From an uncultured Verrucomicrobium sp. (GTDB lineage Bacteria > Verrucomicrobiota > Verrucomicrobiia > Methylacidiphilales > GAS474): DNA of 5,438 nt. Below the pieces are notes generated by a model, which was not told the origin of the DNA, made no database searches, and worked only from the letters and a program-made list of their open reading frames with translations. Below, piece by piece: positions 1-4,904 of this stretch. The translations under genes were made by a program, and so were the position numbers. Position 1 is the stretch's first letter. Each line of letters begins with the position of its first letter. Location of the stretch: positions 1 through 5,438 of the forward strand of contig CAISZB010000207.1 of the NCBI GenBank assembly GCA_903889845.1. The letters run 5' to 3'.

Positions 1-86
1 CCAATAAATAGACTAAACCTATAGATTAATATTGATTTGGGCTTGCTCCCTCTCTAGTCGTATCTTTCCGATAGACCTTCCAAGGC
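1..86 (+). promoter_or_regulatory. AT-rich leader upstream of the cysTWA operon
   Basis: The first ~35 bases are very AT-rich against an otherwise GC-rich window, as expected of an intergenic promoter region. I see no coding sequence here. A degenerate direct repeat is visible: ATAGACTAAA (8-17) and ATAGATTAAT (21-30), 8 of 10 identical at a 13-nt period, with a further ATAGACC at 71-77. A weak sigma70-like pair is possible: TTGGGC (37-42), an 18-nt spacer, then TATCTT (61-66), but both hexamers match poorly. No strong Shine-Dalgarno precedes the cysT start; AAGG at 82-85 sits only one base from the ATG. The promoter could equally lie upstream of the window if a binding-protein gene precedes cysT. 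No hairpin resembling a known riboswitch was recognised. Confidence 0.35.
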
Positions 87-1019
87 ATGACGACCACCCC
101 CGTCTTTTCCGATTCCCCCACCCCCCGGCCCCTCCCTTCCTGGCGCCGGATGCGGAAGCATATCCTGCCCGGCTTCGGCCTTTCCCTCGGATACACCCTC
201 TTCGGCCTCAGCCTCATTGTCCTCTTCCCCCTCGCCGCCCTCTTCCACCGCGCCTTCGTCCTCCCCCCGGAGGCGATCGCCGCCGGGGAGACCAGCCCCC
301 TCCACTTCATCTGGGCGACGATCACGGAGCCGGAGGTCCTCGACTCCTACCGCGTCAGCCTGGAGTCGTCCCTCTTCGCCGCCCTCCTCAACGGCGTCTT
401 CGGCTTCATCATCGCGTGGGTCCTCTCCCGGTACGAGTTCCCCGGCCGCCGCCTCCTCGACGCCCTCGTCGATCTCCCCTTCGCCCTTCCCACCGCCGTC
501 GCCGGCATCGCCTTGACGGAACTCTACGCCCCCAACGGCTGGATCGGCTCCCTCCTGGCCCCCTACGGCATCCGCGTCGCCTTCACCCAGACGGGGATCA
601 CCGTGGCCCTCATCTTCATCGGCCTCCCCTTCGTCGTCCGCACCGTCCAGCCCGTCATCCAAAGCCTCCACGCCGACGTCGAGGAAGCCGCCGCCTGCCT
701 CGGGGCCGACCGCTGGCAGACCTTCGTCCGCATCATCCTCCCCGCCTTGATCCCGGCGTGGATCACCGGCATCACCCTCGCCTTCGGCCGCGCCGTGGGG
801 GAATACGGCTCCGTCGTCTTCATTGCGGCGAACATCCCGTTCAGGACCGAGATCGCCCCCATCCTCATCATCCACAAGCTGGAACAATTCAACTACGCCG
901 GGGCCGCCGCCATCGGCGGGGCCATGATCCTCTTCTCCATCCTCATCCTCACGGTCGTGACCACCCTCCAGCGGTGGCATTCCCACCGCACCTCCAGCCA
1001 AGGAGGGGACGAGTCATGA
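87..1019 (+). CDS. cysT: Sulfate/thiosulfate ABC transporter permease CysT (CysU)
   Basis: This is one of the two inner-membrane permease subunits of the sulfate/thiosulfate importer (CysT-CysW-CysA2 with a periplasmic binding protein), which feeds assimilatory sulfate reduction. The 310-residue product reads like E. coli CysU throughout. It has the N-terminal LPGFGLSLGYTL stretch (27-38), NGVFGFIIAWVLSRYEFPGR (102-121), DLPFALPTAVAG (129-140) and PFVVRTVQPV (181-190). The cytoplasmic EAA coupling loop, which contacts the ATPase, runs from E199 to P219, with EEAA at 199-202, G206 and LP at 218-219. About six hydrophobic segments are visible, roughly 33-55, 92-114, 128-147, 168-186, 222-246 and 275-296. 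The chosen ATG gives ~20 extra Pro/Ser-rich residues relative to E. coli. Met22 (position 150) aligns better with the family start, but neither ATG has a well-spaced Shine-Dalgarno. The stop overlaps the cysW start (ATGA), implying translational coupling. Function is firm; the start is uncertain. Confidence 0.95.
   Translation: MTTTPVFSDSPTPRPLPSWRRMRKHILPGFGLSLGYTLFGLSLIVLFPLAALFHRAFVLPPEAIAAGETSPLHFIWATITEPEVLDSYRVSLESSLFAALLNGVFGFIIAWVLSRYEFPGRRLLDALVDLPFALPTAVAGIALTELYAPNGWIGSLLAPYGIRVAFTQTGITVALIFIGLPFVVRTVQPVIQSLHADVEEAAACLGADRWQTFVRIILPALIPAWITGITLAFGRAVGEYGSVVFIAANIPFRTEIAPILIIHKLEQFNYAGAAAIGGAMILFSILILTVVTTLQRWHSHRTSSQGGDES
1001..1006 (+). promoter_or_regulatory. Strong ribosome binding site of cysW
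   Basis: AGGAGG lies inside the last codons of cysT, 9 nt before the ATG at 1016. It is the only near-consensus Shine-Dalgarno in this operon and it fixes the cysW start. The contrast with the weak site before cysT and the absent site before cysA is notable. Confidence 0.8.
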
Positions 1020-1936
1020 GCGCCGTCGTCCCTCTCACCATCGCCCCCGTCAAACCGTCGGCACTGCGGACCAACGCCGCCCGGACGGAGCCCCCCCTCA
1101 TCCGCTGGACCCTGATCGGCCTCGCCATCGCCTTCATCGTCCTCGTCCTCATCTTCCCCCTCCTCACCATCTTCCACGAAGCCTTCTCGAAGGGCTGGGC
1201 CGGACTGAGGACCGCCTACTCCGACCCCGGCACCCTCGAATCGATCCACCTCACCCTCACCGTCGCCGCCATCGCCGTCCCCTTCAATGCCCTCTTCGGC
1301 CTCGCCGCCGCGTGGCTCATCACCCGGTTCGACTTCCGCGGGAAACGCTTCCTGGAGGTCCTCATCGACCTCCCCATCTGGATCTCTCCCGTCGTCGGCG
1401 GCCTCGTCTTCCTCCTCCTTTTTGGAAGACAAGGTCTCTTCGGCCCCTGGCTGATCGACCACGGCATCAAGATCGCCTTCGCCCTGCCCGGCCTCGTCCT
1501 CGGCACCGTCTTCGTCACCTTCCCCTACATCGCCCGGAACCTCATCCCCCTCATGGAAAGCCAGGGCCGGGGCGAGGAGGAGGCCGCGATCTCCCTCGGC
1601 GCCCGGGGCTGGCAAGTCTTCCTCCTCGTCACCCTGCCCCGCGTGAAGTGGGCCCTCCTCTACGGACTCGTCCTCTGCAACGCGCGGGCGATGGGAGAAT
1701 TCGGCGCCGTCACCGTCCTCGCCGGGAACGTCCGCGGCCTCACCAGCACCATGCCCCTGCAGGTGGAAAACCTCTACAACGACTACCACCTCGCCGCCGC
1801 CTTCGCCCTCGCCTCCCTCCTCACCCTCCTGGGCATCGTCACCCTGATCCTGAAGACCTTCATCGAATGGCGGACCCGCCGCGACCTCGCCGCCGCCGTC
1901 GCGGAGGACGATTCCCTTTCCGAACCGACTCCCTGA
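1016..1936 (+). CDS. cysW: Sulfate/thiosulfate ABC transporter permease CysW
   Basis: This is the second inner-membrane permease subunit, which pairs with CysT to form the sulfate channel. The 306-residue product follows E. coli CysW closely: FHEAFSKGW (53-61), [20 protein letters not shown] (81-100), [10 protein letters not shown] (101-110), [20 protein letters not shown] (118-137) and [11 protein letters not shown] (222-232). The EAA coupling loop has EEAA at 188-191, G195 and LP at 207-208. About six membrane segments are visible, near 31-53, 81-103, 117-137, 157-175, 211-235 and 258-281. The N-terminus carries ~30 polar residues before the first membrane helix, and the C-terminus ends in an acidic tail. 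The start ATG overlaps the cysT stop by 4 nt and has AGGAGG 9 nt upstream, so this start is well supported. Length matches the family (E. coli 291). The coding strand is unusually pyrimidine-rich because of heavy CTC/ATC/GTC/TTC codon use. Confidence 0.96.
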   Translation: MSAVVPLTIAPVKPSALRTNAARTEPPLIRWTLIGLAIAFIVLVLIFPLLTIFHEAFSKGWAGLRTAYSDPGTLESIHLTLTVAAIAVPFNALFGLAAAWLITRFDFRGKRFLEVLIDLPIWISPVVGGLVFLLLFGRQGLFGPWLIDHGIKIAFALPGLVLGTVFVTFPYIARNLIPLMESQGRGEEEAAISLGARGWQVFLLVTLPRVKWALLYGLVLCNARAMGEFGAVTVLAGNVRGLTSTMPLQVENLYNDYHLAAAFALASLLTLLGIVTLILKTFIEWRTRRDLAAAVAEDDSLSEPTP

Positions 1937-1955
1937 CCTTTCCCTCCCCCACCCC

Positions 1956-2711
1956 ATGAGCATCCGCATCGCCGCCATCAACAAGTCCTTCGGGAAGTTC
2001 TCCGCCCTGCGCGACATCGACCTGGAGATCCGTCCGGGCGAGCTCCTCGCCCTGCTGGGGCCGAGCGGCTCCGGGAAGACCACCCTCCTGCGGATCATCG
2101 CCGGCCTCGAATCGCCCGACGACGGCCCCGCCCGGATCGAGTTCGACGGCATCGACGTCACCACGCAGAGCGCCTACGAGCGGAAGGCCGGCTTCGTCTT
2201 CCAGCACTACGCCCTCTTCCAGCACATGAACGTCTTCGAGAACATCGCCTTCGGCCTCCGCGTCCGCCCGAAGAAGGTCCGCCCCCCGGAAGAGGCCATC
2301 GCGAAGCGCGTCCACGAGCTCCTGGAGCTGATCCGCCTCGTCCCCTTCGCGAAGCGCTTCCCCTCGCAGCTCTCCGGCGGGCAGCGGCAGCGCGTCGCCC
2401 TGGCCCGCGCCCTGGCCATCGCCCCGCAGATCCTCCTCCTCGACGAGCCCTTCGGCGCCCTCGACGCCCGCGTCCGGCTGGAGCTGTGCCAATGGCTCCG
2501 CGCCTTCCACGACGAGACGAAGATCACCAGCCTCTTCGTCACCCACGACCAGGAGGAGGCCTTCCGCCTGGCCGACCGCGTCGTCATCTTCGGCGAGGGC
2601 CGCATCCGCCAGATCGGCACCCCGGAACACGTCCGCACCGCCCCCGCCGACGACTTCGTCCGCAACTTCCTCGGCTTCGGCGAAGACATGCACCCGGGCG
2701 CGATTGTGTAA
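1956..2711 (+). CDS. cysA: Sulfate/thiosulfate ABC transporter ATP-binding protein CysA, short form without C-terminal domain
   Basis: This is the cytoplasmic ATPase that powers sulfate import through CysT/CysW. All nucleotide-binding motifs are intact in the 251-residue product: Walker A GPSGSGKT (35-42), Q-loop Q83 in [10 protein letters not shown], signature LSGGQRQ (139-145), Walker B ILLLDEP (159-165), D-loop GALD (167-170) and switch His197 in FVTHDQEEA. The segment [13 protein letters not shown]...FENIAFGL is diagnostic of the sulfate-type CysA rather than of other importer ATPases. What differs is the length. E. coli CysA is ~365 residues and carries a C-terminal TOBE-like regulatory domain after the ABC domain. 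Here the protein stops about ten residues past the domain boundary, and a terminator follows within 15 nt, so no remnant is present downstream. The start lies 19 nt after the cysW stop, behind a C/T-only stretch with no Shine-Dalgarno, so translation probably depends on ribosomes arriving from cysW. Confidence 0.93.
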   Translation: MSIRIAAINKSFGKFSALRDIDLEIRPGELLALLGPSGSGKTTLLRIIAGLESPDDGPARIEFDGIDVTTQSAYERKAGFVFQHYALFQHMNVFENIAFGLRVRPKKVRPPEEAIAKRVHELLELIRLVPFAKRFPSQLSGGQRQRVALARALAIAPQILLLDEPFGALDARVRLELCQWLRAFHDETKITSLFVTHDQEEAFRLADRVVIFGEGRIRQIGTPEHVRTAPADDFVRNFLGFGEDMHPGAIV

Positions 2712-2724
2712 GGGCACCTTGCAC

Positions 2725-2763
2725 AAAAAAACCGCGTCCCCTTCACAGGGGACGCGGTTTTTG
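2725..2763. terminator. Bidirectional rho-independent terminator between cysA and the RRM gene
   Basis: There is a perfect 15-bp inverted repeat, 2727-2741 pairing with 2748-2762, around a 6-nt loop TTCACA. The core is CCGCGTCCCC/GGGGACGCGG. A run of seven A (2725-2731) on one side and TTTTT (2758-2762) on the other give a U-tract on either transcript. It lies 15 nt after the cysA stop and 18 nt after the RRM-gene stop, between two convergent genes, so it plausibly serves both. The longer U-run belongs to the minus-strand transcript. Confidence 0.92.
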
Positions 2764-2780
2764 CTTTCAGTCGCTAAGAC

Positions 2781-3515
2781 TTACTCGATCGGCGGCAGCT
2801 CCTGGGCGACCGGGGCGACCGTCTCGGGACGGCGCTCGGACTTGGCGCCGCTCACGATGAGCTGGCGGCCCATGAAATCGGAGCGGTGAAGGGCGACGAC
2901 AGCCTTCTTCGCCACTTCCAGATCAGCCATCTCGATGAAGCCGAAACCCTTCGAGCGGTTCGAGCGGCGGTCCATGACCAACTCGACATTGCGGACGCTG
3001 CCAATCTTCGAGAAGAGGTCGAAGAGGTCGCTCTCCGCCGTCTCGTAGGCCAGGTTGCCGATGTAGAGGCGCGGGATCGTCACGGCGTCCGGGTTGGCCT
3101 CTTCCAACTCGGTCTTCTGCGGCTCACGGGGTTCACGCGGCTCGCGGGCTTCCCGGGGTTCACGCACCTCGCGGGGCTCGCGCGGTTCCCGGCTCTGACG
3201 GGGCGCCCGCTCGGAGCGCTCGCCGCCGCGGGATTCGCGGCGCTGCTGCTCTTCGGCGCGGCGCAGCGTGGGATGCTCGGAACGGGGCCCGCGGGGCGCC
3301 TCTTCCTTCTCGGCCTTCTTCTTGCCGATGCCGAAGAAGCCCAGGACCTTGGCCCACAGGCCGGCCGGCTTCTTGCCGTAGCCGCCTTCGCGGCGGCCGC
3401 CCTCGGAACGGGGCGCGCCCTTGTCGAAACCGCGGTTGCTGTTGCTGCTGCTGCCACTGCGACCGCCACGACGACGGCGGCGTCCGCCGGAACGGGGAGA
3501 ATAATCGGAACTCAT
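2781..3515 (-). CDS. RRM-domain RNA-binding protein with long Arg-rich disordered N-terminus
   Basis: The product is probably a single-strand RNA binder acting in the cytoplasm; its targets are unknown. The C-terminal third (about 148-225) is a canonical RNA recognition motif, with RNP2 LYIGNL (150-155) and RNP1 KGFGFIEM (189-196) including the aromatic stacking residues. The first ~145 residues precede it. They comprise a Gly/Arg-rich stretch [10 protein letters not shown] (10-19), a Ser/Asn/Gly linker, a hydrophobic island with a Lys cluster AGLWAKVLGFFGIGKKK (51-67), a basic/acidic linker, and an xRE triplet repeat (108-134). Typical bacterial (cyanobacterial) RRM proteins are ~100 residues with little N-terminal extension. 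I chose ATG 3515 because it has GAAAG (3526-3530) 10 nt upstream and gives the family-like start MSSDYSPRSG. The alternative at 3557 is a TTG. The RRM assignment is firm; any physiological role (cold adaptation, RNA chaperone) is inference. Confidence 0.92.
   Translation of the reverse strand: MSSDYSPRSGGRRRRRGGRSGSSSNSNRGFDKGAPRSEGGRREGGYGKKPAGLWAKVLGFFGIGKKKAEKEEAPRGPRSEHPTLRRAEEQQRRESRGGERSERAPRQSREPREPREVREPREAREPREPREPQKTELEEANPDAVTIPRLYIGNLAYETAESDLFDLFSKIGSVRNVELVMDRRSNRSKGFGFIEMADLEVAKKAVVALHRSDFMGRQLIVSGAKSERRPETVAPVAQELPPIE
3114..3194 (-). repeat. Tandem 9-nt coding repeat giving an xRE tripeptide array
   Basis: Within the RRM gene, residues 108-134 consist of eight consecutive x-R-E units (x = S, P, P, V, P, A, P, P) followed by a degenerate PQK. 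The nucleotide units are not identical. Arg uses CGG, CGC and CGT, Glu alternates GAA/GAG, and Pro alternates CCG/CCC. The pattern therefore looks old and maintained at protein level. The array is highly charged with regular i/i+3 spacing, reminiscent of R-E/R-D mixed-charge tracts in eukaryotic RNA-binding proteins. That comparison is inference. Confidence 0.85.
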
Positions 3516-3669
3516 GATATGGTATCTTTCTAGTATTGGATGAAGGCTTTCTTTCAAAAGCCAGGCTTCACCCGGAGAGGGGGATGGGGCTGGGGACGAA
3601 GGAAGGGAAAAAGTCCCTCCCGCTTTCGCATTTTTCGCGCCCTGGATTGGACGCGATGACTCGTCTGTT
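3516..3669 (-). promoter_or_regulatory. Intergenic leader of the RRM gene
   Basis: This is 154 nt of non-coding sequence between the aquaporin stop and the RRM start. On the RRM sense strand it holds a pyrimidine-rich tract, whose plus strand has G-runs at 3579-3607. It also holds a possible 6-bp hairpin GGCTTT/AAAGCC with a 6-nt loop (3545-3562), and a GAAAG ribosome site (3526-3530). A competing 5-bp palindrome AAGCC-A-GGCTT (3558-3568) overlaps the hairpin, so two alternative folds are possible. A 5-bp hairpin AGGGA/TCCCT (3604-3618) follows the aquaporin stop but lacks a T-run, so no convincing aquaporin terminator is seen. The promoter is probably in this interval, but no hexamer pair stands out. 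Confidence 0.4.
3579..3607 (+). other. G-run cluster, possible G-quadruplex
   Basis: On the plus strand there are four G-runs: GGGGG (3579-3583), GGGG (3586-3589), GGGG (3592-3595) and GGG (3605-3607). The loops are 2, 2 and 9 nt. The last loop is longer than the usual 7-nt rule, but an extra GG at 3601-3602 would permit a two-tetrad form. The G-rich strand is the template for the minus-strand RRM gene. It may simply reflect local purine bias. Confidence 0.4.
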
Positions 3670-4344
3670 TTAGCTGCCCTGTCTGGTTCCCTCCGGCTGA
3701 ATCAGGTAGCGCCCGTAGAGATAGCCTCCCGCAGCGCCTCCAGCCAGTGGTCCGAGCCAATAGACGAGGTGTTCGACAATCGCCGCCCCGGACCGCAAAG
3801 ACCCCGACGCGATGGCCGGACCGAAAGCACGCGCGGGATTCAAGGCGCCGCCCGTAAGGGGGCCGATCGCCAGGATGCCGAGCGTCACGGTCAGGCCGAT
3901 CGCCAAGCCACCCAGACGGGGGGCGCGGGAATCGACGGCGGTACCGAAGACGACGAAAACCAAGAAAAACGTCGTAAGAGCTTCCAGGAAAAATCCCTGG
4001 AACCACGTGACCTGAAGCGCGGGGGTGCCCTTCAAGACCGCAACGTCGCCAAAGAGATATTTGGCGGCGAATCCGGCCAGGACGGCTCCCGTGAGCTGGG
4101 CAATCCAGTATCGGAGCGCTTCGGGGCCGCGGATTTTGCCCGCTAGCCAGACGCCCAAGGTGATCGCTGGATTCAGTTGCCCGCCTGAGATGGCTGCTGT
4201 CGCGGAGCTGAACACGGCGATCGTCAGCCCGAATGCGAGAGCGACCATCAGCAGGTCGCCTCCAAACGGCTGATTCGAGATCGCCCCGATGCCCACGAAT
4301 GTCAGGGCAAAGGTGCCAACCGCTTCAGCGAGATAAGCCTTCAT
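3670..4344 (-). CDS. Aquaporin / MIP family channel
   Basis: This is an inner-membrane channel for water and possibly other small neutral solutes. The 224-residue protein has the MIP hourglass layout: six hydrophobic helices (about 3-22, 32-51, 80-97, 116-136, 145-162, 189-211) and two NPA half-helices, GGQLNPAITLG (54-64) and GGALNPARAFGP (165-176). An N-terminal AEAVGTF signature (6-12) fits the family. Aligning by hand to E. coli AqpZ, the aromatic/arginine filter positions F43, H174, T183 and R189 become F38, I157, G166 and R172. It is therefore not a typical AqpZ; Phe/Ile/small/Arg recalls archaeal AqpM, so I withhold the symbol aqpZ. Glycerol facilitation is unlikely, because the length is short and the GlpF-type Trp/Phe filter and NPARD aspartate are missing. 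The start is ATG 4344; AAGG (4357-4360) lies 12 nt upstream, and the preceding codon, TTG, is a less likely start. Its codon choice is somewhat less GC-biased than that of the cys genes. Confidence 0.92.
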   Translation of the reverse strand: MKAYLAEAVGTFALTFVGIGAISNQPFGGDLLMVALAFGLTIAVFSSATAAISGGQLNPAITLGVWLAGKIRGPEALRYWIAQLTGAVLAGFAAKYLFGDVAVLKGTPALQVTWFQGFFLEALTTFFLVFVVFGTAVDSRAPRLGGLAIGLTVTLGILAIGPLTGGALNPARAFGPAIASGSLRSGAAIVEHLVYWLGPLAGGAAGGYLYGRYLIQPEGTRQGS

Positions 4345-4346
4345 CA

Positions 4347-4370
4347 AGTTTAGGAACCTTAAGTTTTAGG
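4347..4370 (-). repeat. Imperfect direct repeat just upstream of the aquaporin start
   Basis: On the minus strand CCTAAAACT (4370-4362) and CCTAAACT (4354-4347) repeat with a ~16-nt period, the second ending three bases before the ATG. The spacer includes the palindrome CTTAAG. An operator or translational control element is possible, but chance is not excluded. The rest of the 112-nt gap (4345-4456) to the apaG stop holds a small GGCAT/ATGCC hairpin (4382-4395) without a T-run. I see no clear apaG terminator or aquaporin promoter. Confidence 0.3.
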
Positions 4371-4456
4371 GAAGTCCCCCAGGCATGGCAATGCCCATTT
4401 TCGCGCTTTAAAAGAGAGGGGCCGGAAGGGGTCCGACCAGGAAAACCGCGAAGACT

Positions 4457-4861
4457 TCAGGAAGAGATCCGCACCGGCGTCGCGCCGGGGACTTCCATCG
4501 TGAAGCGGGGGATGCGGATGAGGAAGGCCTCGCCCCGTTCGCCGGAGGCGAGGTAGGCCCCTTCGGCGTTGCTGCTCGCGGAGACGAGGTGATAGCTGCT
4601 GTAATGGAAGCTCTCCCCCGGCGCAAGGCGCGGGAATTCCCCGGCGACGCCGTCGCCCTCGTGGATCGAGACTTCTCCGCCGTTGTCGCGGACGACCCAT
4701 TTGCGGCCCTTCAGCGTCACTATTTCTTCCGATTCGTTGTGGATCGTAATATAGTAGATGAACGCGTACGGCCGCTCCGGCGTACCGTCGAAGACGGCGC
4801 TGAGTTCCAGGCGGTCGAGGACGACGCGGACCTCGGGGAGTTCTCGAATGGCAACCGGCAC
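4457..4861 (-). CDS. apaG: ApaG domain protein (Co2+/Mg2+ efflux-associated protein)
   Basis: This is a small cytoplasmic beta-sandwich protein with a fibronectin type III-like fold. In enterobacteria it is encoded next to apaH and linked genetically to Co2+ resistance and Mg2+ efflux; its biochemical role is unsettled. The 134-residue product matches ApaG over its full length (E. coli 125). It has YAFIYYITIHNES (32-44), LKGRKWVVRD (50-59), the conserved GxGxxG motif as GDGVAG (69-74), then LAPGESFHYSS (79-89), GAYL (101-104) and a PRFTMEVP end (118-125). The start is a GTG at 4861. No ATG or other strong start codon lies nearby in frame, and the ribosome site is not evident (GAGAG at 4881-4885 is 19 nt away), so the exact start is uncertain. 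No apaH or ksgA is adjacent, unlike in E. coli. It is divergent from thiD. Confidence 0.9.
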   Translation of the reverse strand: MPVAIRELPEVRVVLDRLELSAVFDGTPERPYAFIYYITIHNESEEIVTLKGRKWVVRDNGGEVSIHEGDGVAGEFPRLAPGESFHYSSYHLVSASSNAEGAYLASGERGEAFLIRIPRFTMEVPGATPVRISS

Positions 4862-4904
4862 GGCGCAGTTTAAAACGGGACTCTCAAAAAAGGCAAAACA
4901 AACG
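4862..4904. promoter_or_regulatory. Divergent apaG/thiD intergenic region
   Basis: Only 43 nt separate two divergent starts, so at least one promoter must reach into the neighbouring coding sequence. The interval is A-rich on the plus strand and contains GTTTAAAAC (4868-4876) and the probable thiD ribosome site AAAGG (4889-4893), 11 nt before the thiD ATG. No TPP riboswitch could fit in this space, and none of its conserved elements are seen. Confidence 0.45.

Noticed and set aside
32..1015. In-frame extension of the cysW frame upstream through cysT
   Set aside because: It translates to Pro/Arg/His-rich nonsense overlapping cysT in another frame. cysW homology and its ribosome site begin at 1016.
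893..2164. Long minus-strand open frame (423 codons) antisense to cysT/cysW/cysA
   Set aside because: Its translation is Glu/Asp/Gly low-complexity with no family resemblance. It is the complement of CTC/ATC/GTC-rich membrane-protein codons in well-supported genes.
1860..2726. Minus-strand open frame (288 codons) antisense to cysA
   Set aside because: It is acidic low-complexity sequence opposite an intact ABC ATPase with all motifs.
2886..3533. Plus-strand open frame (215 codons) opposite the RRM gene, Leu/Ala-rich and hydrophobic
   Set aside because: The opposite frame has clear RNP1/RNP2 motifs. The hydrophobic look arises from the complement of Arg/Glu/Gly codons.
3516..3557. TTG start at 3557 for the RRM protein
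   Set aside because: It would add 14 residues (MKESLHPILERYHI) unlike the rest. ATG 3515 has a spaced GAAAG and a typical start.
3530..3557. Sigma70-like pair TTGAAA - 16 nt - TACTAG upstream of the RRM gene (minus strand)
   Set aside because: The -10 match is poor, and the implied transcript would begin downstream of the apparent ribosome site.
4382..4395. GGCAT/ATGCC hairpin as a terminator for apaG
   Set aside because: The stem is only 5 bp and no T-run follows on the minus strand.
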